Below, one piece after another: positions 44,565 to 52,632 of a stretch of 64,000 nucleotides of DNA; positions within the stretch are counted from its first letter, which is position 1, and every line of letters starts with the position of its first letter. This DNA comes from Saccharopolyspora sp. SCSIO 74807 (lineage in GTDB: Bacteria; Actinomycetota; Actinomycetes; Mycobacteriales; Pseudonocardiaceae), in assembly GCF_037023755.1 (NCBI RefSeq), contig NZ_CP146100.1:2544501-2608500 (forward strand), read 5' to 3'. A program made the translations under genes and the position numbers. Under the pieces are notes generated by a model. It was given only the letters and a program-made list of their open reading frames with translations. It had not been told where the DNA came from and ran no database searches.

Positions 44565-44825
44565 ATGAGCACAGCGCCACTCGTGGAGCTCATCGCGATC
44601 ACCGCTGCGTCGGCGCGCGACCACCCGGTTGATCAGCTGCCCGCCGCTGAGCGGCAGCCGTTCGCCGGCATCGACGGCCTGCCGACGGAATCCGGCGGCA
44701 TCCGCGTCCGGCGATCCGGCAGGTTCCAGGCCACCGACCCGCACCCGACCGATGGCGCGGAAGCGGCCGAGGTCGCCGAGAAGCCGCCGGTCGATTGCAC
44801 ACCCCATCGCAACGAACGGAATTGA
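44565..44825 (+). CDS. Small unknown ORF at the head of the GH172-like transcript
   Basis: An 86-residue frame starting ATG after GCGAGGTGA, 44 bp behind the promoter/operator at 44476-44521. The product has no recognisable domain, signal peptide or membrane segment; it is acidic in the middle with a basic end. Promoter, ribosome site and size support a real short gene, perhaps a leader before the secreted DUF2961 gene 391 bp downstream. Chance is not excluded in this high-GC DNA. Confidence 0.45.
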   Translation: MSTAPLVELIAITAASARDHPVDQLPAAERQPFAGIDGLPTESGGIRVRRSGRFQATDPHPTDGAEAAEVAEKPPVDCTPHRNERN

Positions 44826-45216
44826 TCACGAAGGAGAACGCGGAGCGGGTCTGCTCCCGGCCGAATCGGTGCTGAGTGCGCACCGTGTTTACCGCGCGAG
44901 CCACGCGTCGCGTTGACGTGCGACTTTCCGTGGAATGTTTCTCGGCCGAGACCCGAATGAAAGCAAATCCACCTGGATGGTGGTAGTTTCCAGCCGCTAC
45001 GCTCGGCACCATCTCATTGAGTGAATTTCAACCCCCGGATTCCAGGGGGTCCGCGATGTGCCTTGGAACGAACGGAACACCTTCCTACCCTGCCGGATGA
45101 ACCGGGGCGCGATCTTCGCGCCCCTTGTTCCGGGGGAGATACCTATCCCAACCGCGCGTCGAACGACAGGACACCGTTGTCCAATGCGGGCAGCGATGTG
45201 GGGAGGGCGAGCTTTG
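44826..45216. other. Leader region before the DUF2961 gene
   Basis: 391 bp without a convincing gene. A TTGACG at 44913 has no good -10 partner. The start codon is preceded by GGGGAGGG (45200-45207). No terminator is seen between the small ORF and the DUF2961 gene, so read-through from the promoter at 44476 is possible. Confidence 0.5.
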
Positions 45217-47772
45217 ATGAGTTCTCGCAGCAGATCCAGGCCCGGCACTACCGAGCGCGGGCTGCCCGTGCGGCTCAGCGCCTACCTCGGCGCCGCCTCG
45301 CTGGCCGCCGCCGCGATGGTGGCCGACACCGGCCCTGCGCACGCCCAGCAAGCACCGGCGGCGAACAAGGGCAGCGTCGGATGGGACACCTACCGCGATC
45401 CGAGCGGGCTCACGCAGTTGCGCGGTAGCGAGCAGAGCGGGCAGTTCTCCAGCTTCGCCCGCGACGGCAGCAACGACGACGGTTTCGAGGGGACCTACTC
45501 GTGCCTGCGCAATTCCGAACGCGGCTGCGTGATCGCGGAGCGGGCCGGTGCGGGCGAGATCTCGTCGATGTGGTTCACCCGCGAGCCGTGGGGTGACGTG
45601 ACCGGCACCGGCAACATCACCATCGAGCTGGACGGGCGGACGGTGCTGGACGCGCCGCTGATCGACGTGGTCAGCGGCCGGGTCGGCGCCCCGTTCGTCT
45701 GGCCGCTGGTGGGCAACGCCGAGGACTCCGCGGGCGGCGCGGTGATCAAGGTGCCGATGCCGTACCGCGAGTCGATGCGGGTCACGGTGCAGAACAATCC
45801 GGCTTTCTACCACGTCGATTACCGCACTTTCGCCGATGCGGAGGGCGTGCAGACCTTCGACCCGGCCGATCCGGCGCAGGACGTGATCGACCGGCTGCGC
45901 CGGTTCGGCATCGCCGACCCGAAGGGGCCCGCGGAAGGTGCGCAGCCGACGCGCCGGGACTTCTCCGTCGCGCCCGGCACGGCCGCTCCGGTCGCGCAGC
46001 TCGAAGGTCCCGGGCAGGTCAACGAGTTCCGGCTGCGGATTCCGCAGGTGGTGCCGAGCCCGCGGGTCGTCGACGACGGCCGTGCGTTCGGCGCCGGCGG
46101 CGGCAGCAGGTTCGACGCGGCGGTGCATCCGGACAACGAGGGCGTGCGCATCGTGCGCCGCTTCGACCCGCAGGTCGCCGACCAGGTGGCGGGCCTGAGC
46201 GTGAACGGCGCTCCGGCCGGTGAGTGGCGCAGCGGCGCGGCCGAACCCGGCGGGTGGGGCGTGCAGGCGATCGACGTTCCGCCGGAGATCACCGCCGGTC
46301 AGTCCACGGTGGAGGTCGCGAACCGCTTCGTCTCGTCCTCGAAGGACGTCAACGAGTTCCGCTACGACGTGCAGAGCAAGGTCAACGGCGAGTGGGTCCG
46401 CACCGACGTGCTCGACGTCGGCCCCGCGCATCCCGGCGAGGAGGCGGCGCACGGCTACCGCATCGACAACTCGGTGTTCGCGCGGGAGAAGCTGGTCGGC
46501 CGCTACGCCTTCGCGCCGGAGCAGGTCACCGCTTCGGAGCACCTGCTGGAGACCGCGCGGGTGCGCATCACCTTCGACGGCCAGACCACTGTGGACGCAC
46601 CGATCGGCGAGTTCTTCGGTTCCGGCCTCGGCGAGTTCGACGTGCGCAGCATGATGAGCTCGATCGACCCGGGCGACGGCGGCTGGTACACGGCCTGGTG
46701 GCCGATGCCGTTCAACCGCAGCGCCACCGTCGAGATCGTCAACGGCGGCGGCGTGCCGATCGACGGGATGACCGCCGAGGTGACCACCGCACCGGCGGAG
46801 GCGACCGAGAACACCGGCTACTTCCACGCCACGCACAAGCGCGGCAACACCACGCCCGGCCAGGACTGGAACTTCGTCCAGGCGCAGGGTTCCGGAACGT
46901 TCTACGGCGTCACGCACTCGATGCGCGGCCTGATTCCGCCGCAGACCAACCGGCACCCGCAGCAGCCGATGTCGATGTCGCAGGCGGACGAGGCCGCCAA
47001 CCAGCGCAACTACTTGGAGGGTGACGAGCGGTTCTACGTGAACGGCTCGCCGAGCCCGGCTTGGCACGGCACCGGCAGCGAGGACTACTACGAGTCGGGC
47101 TGGTACTTCCGGGACGGCACGACGTTCTCGATGCCGCTGGCGGGCAATCCGTCGCACGAGGTCAACGGTGACGGCTGCCAGTACGACTGCACCGGCGCGT
47201 ACCGCCAGCAGGTGCCGGACGCGGTGCCGTTCAACGACGGCCTGGTAGCCGGGATAGAGCACGGTCCGGACAACGACGAGCCGGGCGACTACAGCTCCAC
47301 TGCCTACTGGTACGGCGGAAAACCGGCTTCGCAGCAGCAGGTCGACGAGATCGACCTGGCCGATCCGCGCAGCCGCGAGCAGCACGGCTACACCGCGGAA
47401 GGTGAGACGACGGCCCCGCTGACCTCGACCTTCGAGGGCGACGCGGACGACCAGCAGCACAACGGGCAGGTCGCGTCCGCGACGGGCCCGATCCGGTTCC
47501 AGGTCGGGCTGAACCCGGACAACTCCGGGGCGCGGCTGACCAGGCTCGCCGACCAGGCGCAGGCGTACCAGCAGGTGGAGGTCCGGGTGGACGGTCAGCC
47601 CGCAGGGACCTGGATGCAGCCGCTGGGCAACGGCACGCACCGCTGGTTGCAGGATTCGTTCGACTTGCCGCCCGCGCTGACCCAGGGCAAGGATTCGGTG
47701 CAGGTCGAGCTGGTGCCGGTCGGCGGCGCTCCGGCGTGGACGGCGGCGCGGTACACCGTGTTCGGGCACTGA
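45217..47772 (+). CDS. Secreted DUF2961 (GH172-like) glycoside-active protein
   Basis: An 851-residue protein with a signal peptide (basic SSRSRSRPGTTERG, then a hydrophobic stretch to AHAQ, about residue 45). It has DUF2961 features in two tandem halves: GDVTGTGNITIELDG, NPAFYHVDYRTF, and later GTGSEDYYESGWYF and HGPDNDEPGDYSSTAYWY. DUF2961 defines family GH172, whose members act on fructofuranosides and arabinofuranosides, including D-arabinan (family knowledge). A C-terminal beta-rich domain of about 130 residues may bind carbohydrate. The ATG has GGGGAGGG about 9 nt upstream. A LacI-type operator lies upstream, and a strong terminator follows. Confidence 0.88.
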   Translation: MSSRSRSRPGTTERGLPVRLSAYLGAASLAAAAMVADTGPAHAQQAPAANKGSVGWDTYRDPSGLTQLRGSEQSGQFSSFARDGSNDDGFEGTYSCLRNSERGCVIAERAGAGEISSMWFTREPWGDVTGTGNITIELDGRTVLDAPLIDVVSGRVGAPFVWPLVGNAEDSAGGAVIKVPMPYRESMRVTVQNNPAFYHVDYRTFADAEGVQTFDPADPAQDVIDRLRRFGIADPKGPAEGAQPTRRDFSVAPGTAAPVAQLEGPGQVNEFRLRIPQVVPSPRVVDDGRAFGAGGGSRFDAAVHPDNEGVRIVRRFDPQVADQVAGLSVNGAPAGEWRSGAAEPGGWGVQAIDVPPEITAGQSTVEVANRFVSSSKDVNEFRYDVQSKVNGEWVRTDVLDVGPAHPGEEAAHGYRIDNSVFAREKLVGRYAFAPEQVTASEHLLETARVRITFDGQTTVDAPIGEFFGSGLGEFDVRSMMSSIDPGDGGWYTAWWPMPFNRSATVEIVNGGGVPIDGMTAEVTTAPAEATENTGYFHATHKRGNTTPGQDWNFVQAQGSGTFYGVTHSMRGLIPPQTNRHPQQPMSMSQADEAANQRNYLEGDERFYVNGSPSPAWHGTGSEDYYESGWYFRDGTTFSMPLAGNPSHEVNGDGCQYDCTGAYRQQVPDAVPFNDGLVAGIEHGPDNDEPGDYSSTAYWYGGKPASQQQVDEIDLADPRSREQHGYTAEGETTAPLTSTFEGDADDQQHNGQVASATGPIRFQVGLNPDNSGARLTRLADQAQAYQQVEVRVDGQPAGTWMQPLGNGTHRWLQDSFDLPPALTQGKDSVQVELVPVGGAPAWTAARYTVFGH

Positions 47773-47784
47773 GCCCGCTTTTCC

Positions 47785-47824
47785 AGTCGTGCCCGGTGGT
47801 TCCGACCGCCGGGCACGACTTTTT
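47785..47824. terminator. Strong rho-independent terminator
   Basis: A 15-bp stem AGTCGTGCCCGGTGG / CCGCCGGGCACGACT with one wobble, loop TTCCGA-like, followed by TTTT. It ends the DUF2961 transcript and also overlaps the 3' end of the convergent small gene. Confidence 0.93.
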
Positions 47825-48108
47825 CATGCGTGCCAAGGACTTTCGGGATGGCAGTGCGCGCACGGCGGCAGCGGCCACTGCTCCGGGACGGGTGGCACGC
47901 AGACGGATCCGCACTCGGCCAGTCCTAATCGGACACCGTTGCCCGCCGGGACTCGCCGCGCGTTCGCCGCTGTGACGTGGTGCAGCCGATCGCCGGTGAA
48001 CACCCCGCGCCAGCTCCGCGCCTGATCCATTGCTGCGTCCATGCAACCCCCGAGGACCAGAGGGGACGCCGGGCCGGTGACCTTGTCGGGGAGGAGGAAT
48101 TCGGCCAC
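47824..48108 (-). CDS. Small Cys-containing unknown protein divergent from XRE regulator
   Basis: A 94-residue protein with a conserved look: LLPDKVTGPASPLVLGGCMD, then WRGVFTGDRLHHV, ANARRVPAGNGVRLGLAECG and PLPPCAHCHP. The several Cys and His (CAHCH near the end) could bind a metal. GTG start, weak ribosome site. I recall similar small proteins near XRE/DUF397 regulator pairs in actinomycetes, but I know no function. It is divergent from the XRE gene and shares its promoter region. Confidence 0.6.
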   Translation of the reverse strand: MAEFLLPDKVTGPASPLVLGGCMDAAMDQARSWRGVFTGDRLHHVTAANARRVPAGNGVRLGLAECGSVCVPPVPEQWPLPPCAHCHPESPWHA

Positions 48109-48248
48109 CGGCCCGGCGACGGCGATGGGAGGGGATCGCCGCAGTGAAGATTAAGGGGGTTTTATGCGCCCCGTACAGTACCCGGAAGAGTGATCATGTT
48201 CGCCGGGTGTTCGCGGATAAGGTTCCTGGCGACCGAAGGGAGTCGCCG

Positions 48249-49091
48249 ATGCCCAGTACGCAGACCCGCCGCAAGCGCAGGCTCGGTCAGTTCTTGCTGG
48301 CACTACGGGAAACTGCGGACCTCACGCATGATCAAGTCGCGGAGCTGCTGCGCAAATCGCAGACCAGCATCTCGAAGATCGAGAACGGCTACTTCCTCTG
48401 CAACTTCTCCGAACTCGGCGCGCTGTTGGCGTTCTACGGAGCTTCCGACGAGCAACGTCGAGAAGCGCAAGCGATGTGGGACGACGCGCGGGCTGATGGC
48501 ACCCGGATTCAGGTGTCCACTGCGCACCCGACCAAGTACCGCGCTTTCGTACGGGCTGAAGCGGAGGCGGTGAGCGTGCGTTCGCTGGCGCCCCTGGCGG
48601 TTCCCGGACTGTTGCAGACGGTCGACTACGCCACCGCGATCCATGCAGCGGCGCGGCACTTCGGCACTGACACGGACTCGCGGCGCGCTGTCCGATCACG
48701 ACGGGCCAGGCAGAGGCGCTTGGACGCGCCTGACCCGGTGCAACTGCACGCGCTCATCGACGAGGGTGTGCTTCGCAGGCAGGTCGGCGGGCAGTCCGTG
48801 ATGCGCGAACAGCTGCGGCACCTGCGCACGATGTCCGAACAGGACAACGTCACCATCCAAGTGGTCCCGCTGGAAGCGGGTGCTTACGGCACCTCATCCG
48901 GACCGGTCACCATCCTCGGTTTCCGCGACGAGGACGACCCGGACGCCGTCTACCTGGAGTACCCGGGAGGCGGTACGTGGGTGGAGAATGCAAATGACGT
49001 TCATGCGTTCACGCTGACTTTCGAGGATGTCGCCGCGGCAGCGCTCACTCCGAAGGAGTCGGCGGACTGGTTGCGCGCGATGGAGGATTGA
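48249..49091 (+). CDS. XRE-family regulator with DUF5753 domain
   Basis: A 280-residue regulator. An N-terminal helix-turn-helix (LGQFLLALRETADLTHDQVAELL, then SQTSISKIENG) is followed by the DUF5753 domain found in WhiJ-like actinobacterial regulators (VPGLLQTVDYA, LIDEGVLRRQVGG, VTILGFRDEDDPDAVYLEY). ATG 48249 has AAGGGAG 6 nt upstream. Its stop overlaps the start of a DUF397 gene by one base (TGATG), the common regulator/partner pair in Streptomyces relatives controlling development or local genes. Confidence 0.92.
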   Translation: MPSTQTRRKRRLGQFLLALRETADLTHDQVAELLRKSQTSISKIENGYFLCNFSELGALLAFYGASDEQRREAQAMWDDARADGTRIQVSTAHPTKYRAFVRAEAEAVSVRSLAPLAVPGLLQTVDYATAIHAAARHFGTDTDSRRAVRSRRARQRRLDAPDPVQLHALIDEGVLRRQVGGQSVMREQLRHLRTMSEQDNVTIQVVPLEAGAYGTSSGPVTILGFRDEDDPDAVYLEYPGGGTWVENANDVHAFTLTFEDVAAAALTPKESADWLRAMED

Positions 49092-49285
49092 TGGATCAGC
49101 AACCCACCTGGCGGAAGAGCACCTACAGCGGAAACCTCAACGAGTGCGTCGAGATCGCTGTCGGTGTTGATGGCCCTGCTGTCCGTGACTCGAAGCTGGG
49201 GGAGTCGGGGCCGGTTCTGCGGTTGGACGCGGCCGCGTTCGCCTCGTTCCTGGACGCCGTGAAGGCCGGTCGGCACGATCGCTGA
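49091..49285 (+). CDS. DUF397 small protein, partner of the XRE regulator
   Basis: A 64-residue protein with the DUF397 signature WRKSTYSGNLNECVEIA and VRDSKLGESGPVL, ending in an Ala/Phe helix. DUF397 proteins antagonise their neighbouring WhiJ-like XRE regulators (known for several Streptomyces pairs). Translation is coupled by the one-base overlap. Confidence 0.92.
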   Translation: MDQQPTWRKSTYSGNLNECVEIAVGVDGPAVRDSKLGESGPVLRLDAAAFASFLDAVKAGRHDR

Positions 49286-49467
49286 TCCTCGCCGCGTGCT
49301 GTCGCGGGCCCGTGACTCGAATCGTTGCTCTATCCGAGTGAGCACGAAGGTCGGAGCACGGCTGAAATGTGACGTGGATCATGGCAACGAGTGAGTAAGT
49401 GCGCGCACGCGCGCGGCTCGACTCGGGCATTATGCTCTGCCGACGTGGACATGCCAGGGGAGGAAGC

Positions 49468-49794
49468 ATGACCGGTTTCCGGATCGACCCGGAGGCGTTA
49501 GAGGGCGCCATCAAGGAGCTGGAGGACGCCCGCGACCGGGCTCGCGCAGCCGCGCATAAGGCGATGTCGGTCAAGCCTGGCGAGTTGACAGCTAAGGATT
49601 CGACGACGGAGACGGCTCGGCAGAAGTTCATCGAACGCGCCAGTGGCGACTCGGCTTCGTTGCGCGCGTCCGCTGACGCGGTTAAAGACAGATTGACCGA
49701 AAAGATCGAAGCTTATCGGGCGACGCTCGAGGAGTACCGCCGCGCTGAAGACAATGCAACGGTCGATTCTGATCGAATCAACAGGCAGGCTTGA
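49468..49794 (+). CDS. PE-like ESX-associated protein
   Basis: A 108-residue all-helical protein: DPEALEGAIKELEDARDRAR helix, a turn, then ARQKFIERASGDSASLRASAD and a last helix ending YRRAEDNA. The YRRAE fits the YxxxD/E secretion signal of type VII substrates. No signal peptide. GGGGAGGAAGC precedes the ATG. It lies 5 bases before the lipoprotein gene and ahead of PPE-like and EspG-like genes, the usual order of a PE/PPE/chaperone set. Confidence 0.8.
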   Translation: MTGFRIDPEALEGAIKELEDARDRARAAAHKAMSVKPGELTAKDSTTETARQKFIERASGDSASLRASADAVKDRLTEKIEAYRATLEEYRRAEDNATVDSDRINRQA

Positions 49795-49798
49795 TACT

Positions 49799-50386
49799 GT
49801 GGTAAACGCGGGCAACAAACTTCGCGCATGGGCCCTAGTCGGCTCCGTGCTCCTCGGCTCGCTCTTGTCGGCTTGTTCTCCCGGGCAGGAAGCTGGCCAG
49901 CCCCCGCAGCCGCAGGCGTCGAATCCTGGTGGCATTAGCGTCAGCGATCCGAAGGATCCCGCCACTGTGGACTCGTGCTCGCTGCTTCCCGCTCAGGGGG
50001 CTGAGTCTGTTGGGTTGGCGCATCAGGGGCGGAAATCCTCGAGCTCCTTTGGTGACGACGATGACAATCGTTGCCTATGGAGCAGTCCTGATGGAGCAGC
50101 GGGGGCTTCGCTTGCTGTTTTCGCTGATCGCACGCTGCAAGACTATTATGGAAATTCCGGTCAATACGTTGACTTTCAGAAGCTAACTATCGCTGGCCAT
50201 CCCGCAGTTCGGGCGAATGAGAAAGACCCGATGTCGGACGGGATGTGCTCGATCTTCGTTGCTTCCAAACCGGATCAAGTTGTTCAGGCCGCGAGCGACG
50301 TGCCCGACCCGCGCACGGCCGACCCGTGCGACCTGGCCAAGAAGACGTTGGAGTCGGCTGTTCCGTCCTGGCCTGCGGCTAAGTAA
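49799..50386 (+). CDS. DUF3558-type lipoprotein
   Basis: A 195-residue lipoprotein. GTG 49799 gives a signal sequence with lipobox LLSAC (acylated Cys about residue 26), then a Pro/Gln/Ser linker and a DUF3558-like domain: VDSCSLLP, DNRCLWSS, a YYGNSGQYVDFQKL segment and DGMCSIFV, with four Cys likely in two disulfides. DUF3558 proteins are common next to type VII loci and elsewhere in Pseudonocardiaceae, of unknown function. AGGCAGG lies upstream. Confidence 0.85.
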   Translation: MVNAGNKLRAWALVGSVLLGSLLSACSPGQEAGQPPQPQASNPGGISVSDPKDPATVDSCSLLPAQGAESVGLAHQGRKSSSSFGDDDDNRCLWSSPDGAAGASLAVFADRTLQDYYGNSGQYVDFQKLTIAGHPAVRANEKDPMSDGMCSIFVASKPDQVVQAASDVPDPRTADPCDLAKKTLESAVPSWPAAK

Positions 50387-50407
50387 GTAACTGAGGGGGT
50401 TTCGGAG

Positions 50408-51694
50408 TTGTCCGGATCGGTTTCGAGTGACCTGAGCGCGTCGATGTGCTACTCGGGAGGTGCGCGTCAGTTGCGGGCCAACATGGCCGGTGACGGTAAC
50501 GCGACCAGCCTGCCGAAGGCGTTGGACGACGGTGCCAAGGAGTGGGCCGGTGTCGAGAAGGAGTTCCACGAACTCCGCGCGCAGATCGAGTCGGCCATCA
50601 ACAAGGCCGAGGGCGCTCACGAAGGTAAAGCGGCTGACGCGGCGAAAGCGTCCATCGGCGAGATCACGCCGCACCTCGACGCCGCGGCCGAAACCGCGAA
50701 GGGCGTGCAGAAAGCGCTGACCCATCAGGCGGAGATCCAGAACAAGACGTTCCACCAGATTCCCGGCGAGGGCGACACGCTCCCCAACGGCCGCGAGGTC
50801 CAGCTCGACCCGCCGGAGAAGGGCTGGGTCGAGAACGGCGGCTGGGACAAGACCTGGTACCTCGGCTGGGCCAGCGACTACGAGGAGCGCCAGGAAGATT
50901 TCCAGGCGACCAATGATCGCGCCGCGGATGCCCAGCGCCAGTACCAGAACGACACCCAGTCCAACCTCGCCGGAACCCCCGAGTTCAAGCCGATGGAGCA
51001 GCCCGCTCCGCCGCCGCAGTCCGCGCCCGGTTCCGGGATGCCGAGTGCGAACGACGCGATGGCCGGGACTTCGATGAGCAGCGGTCCGTCCATGGGCGGC
51101 GGGGAACCGGCCGGGAACTCGTCGTCGTGGGCGTCGGGGCCGTCCGGTGGTGGCGTGCTTCCGGGTGGTGCGGCGCCGGGTGCTGCTGCTCCGCCCGCCG
51201 GTAGTGGTTCGGCGTGGGCTCCGGGCGCGCTGCCGCCGGGAGTGATGCGGGGTCCGGACGGGACGCTTTATCGGCAGAACCCGCAGACCGGCGCGTGGGA
51301 GCGGCAGAACCCCTACAACGGCCGGTGGGCTCCCGCTCCGGGCGGTGGGCCCGGCGGTCAAGGTGCCGGTGGTGCTCGTGGTGGTGCCGGTGGCGGCGCG
51401 GGCGCTCGTGCGGGCGGCGGTGCCGGTGGTGGCGTCGGCGCTGGTGGACGCTCCGGTGTCGGAGGCGTCGGCGGTTCGCCCGCCGCTGGCGGCGCGGGTG
51501 CGCAGGGCGCAGCGGCCGGTGCTCGCGGTGGCGCGGGCGCGCCCGGCGGCATGGGTGGTGCTCAGCGCGGCCAGCAGGACGACGAGCAGCAGCACGACCG
51601 CCCCACCTGGCTCGTCGAGGACGAAGACGTGTTCACCAACGACATGCGCGCAGTCGCCCCGCCGGTGTTCGGTGACTGGGGGAACCAGGATTGA
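50408..51694 (+). CDS. PPE-like ESX substrate with Gly-rich tail
   Basis: A 428-residue protein. TTG start after GAGGGGG. The N-terminal 180 residues are helical with a WxG element (KEWAGVEKEF) as in PPE/WXG proteins. Then Pro-rich (PAPPPQSAPGSG) and long Gly/Ala low-complexity runs. The end is charged, with RPTWLVEDEDVF and PPVFGDWG, a C-terminal motif that I recall in type VII effectors of Pseudonocardiaceae. No signal peptide. Its stop overlaps the next gene's TTG start. Confidence 0.82.
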   Translation: MSGSVSSDLSASMCYSGGARQLRANMAGDGNATSLPKALDDGAKEWAGVEKEFHELRAQIESAINKAEGAHEGKAADAAKASIGEITPHLDAAAETAKGVQKALTHQAEIQNKTFHQIPGEGDTLPNGREVQLDPPEKGWVENGGWDKTWYLGWASDYEERQEDFQATNDRAADAQRQYQNDTQSNLAGTPEFKPMEQPAPPPQSAPGSGMPSANDAMAGTSMSSGPSMGGGEPAGNSSSWASGPSGGGVLPGGAAPGAAAPPAGSGSAWAPGALPPGVMRGPDGTLYRQNPQTGAWERQNPYNGRWAPAPGGGPGGQGAGGARGGAGGGAGARAGGGAGGGVGAGGRSGVGGVGGSPAAGGAGAQGAAAGARGGAGAPGGMGGAQRGQQDDEQQHDRPTWLVEDEDVFTNDMRAVAPPVFGDWGNQD

Positions 51695-52512
51695 GCACCG
51701 GCCGGATGTCGATCGGACCGCTCGCCGCCGCCTACTTGTGCGAGCGGTTCGACAGCCACCTGCACCCGCTGCTGCGCGTCGGGCGGCTGGCCGGCGAACC
51801 CAGCGATGCGGATCGCTCCCGGGCTTCCGAACTCGGCAGACAAGACCTCGTCGAGCGCGGCTACCTGGATCGCGACGAGCTGCACCCGTTCCTGGAACAG
51901 GCGTGGAACCTGCTGGCCCGGCCGCCGTTCGCGGTCGGACTCGCGGTGCGCGCCGCGCGGGGAACATCGTTCAACGCCGTGCACGTCGAACACGGCCGCG
52001 CGACCGTGCGCGCCTACCAGGAAGACGGGGAAGACAACGACGACCTGCGGGACATCGTGCTGAGCCTGCACGAATTCGGCGGCCCGACCGGCAACGCGGT
52101 CGAGCTGATCGGCAAGCCCAGCGCGGGCAAGAGCGGCAGTGCCAGCGTGCCGACGCGCCTGCTGGACAATGTCTCGAAGCGGATGCGCGCGAACCCGTCG
52201 GCGAGCTTGCTATCCGCGCTGAACGCATCCGGCGTCCGCAGCGCGGACGCGCGCGTGCTGTCCACAGTGCTCACCGCGGAGCGGGAGCTCGACGGCGTGT
52301 TCACGGTCCGCGCGCACGACCACCGCGTGGGCCGCACGCATCGCGCGCCGAATTCGCTGTCGTTCTTCACTTCCGCCGACGGCTGCTACCTGACGCAGAA
52401 GAAGGAGTCCGGCGACGGTCAGGAATGGTTCACCGTCGCACCCGCCGACCAGCGCAAACTCTCGGCGAGCATCGACGGGCTGAGCAAGACCGTCACCGCG
52501 GCGCCGCGCTGA
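51691..52512 (+). CDS. EspG-like ESX secretion-associated chaperone
   Basis: A 273-residue protein with EspG family features: an N-terminal beta segment RMSIGPLAAAYLCERF, LHPFLEQAWNLLARPPFAV, and the alternating strands of the central sheet. EspG proteins bind PPE partners in the cytosol and keep them soluble for export. The TTG 51691 start overlaps the PPE-like stop; ATG 51706 is an alternative. No ESX membrane genes (EccB-E) are in the window. Confidence 0.8.
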   Translation: MSTGRMSIGPLAAAYLCERFDSHLHPLLRVGRLAGEPSDADRSRASELGRQDLVERGYLDRDELHPFLEQAWNLLARPPFAVGLAVRAARGTSFNAVHVEHGRATVRAYQEDGEDNDDLRDIVLSLHEFGGPTGNAVELIGKPSAGKSGSASVPTRLLDNVSKRMRANPSASLLSALNASGVRSADARVLSTVLTAERELDGVFTVRAHDHRVGRTHRAPNSLSFFTSADGCYLTQKKESGDGQEWFTVAPADQRKLSASIDGLSKTVTAAPR

Positions 52513-52632
52513 GGCGGCACGGTAGCGGGGGTGATCGGGCCGGTCGCCCCGGCGCCGCACGTCCGGCGGTGCAGTAGTGCTCCTGCGGCGCCTTTTCGAC
52601 GTGGGCGGTCCGGGTTCTGCGAGATCAGGTCC

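Noticed and set aside
45085..47769. 894-codon open frame antisense to the DUF2961 gene
   Set aside because: It mirrors the third-position GC pattern of the sense gene, has an Arg/His/Ala-rich random composition and no domain; the sense protein has clear family motifs and a signal peptide.
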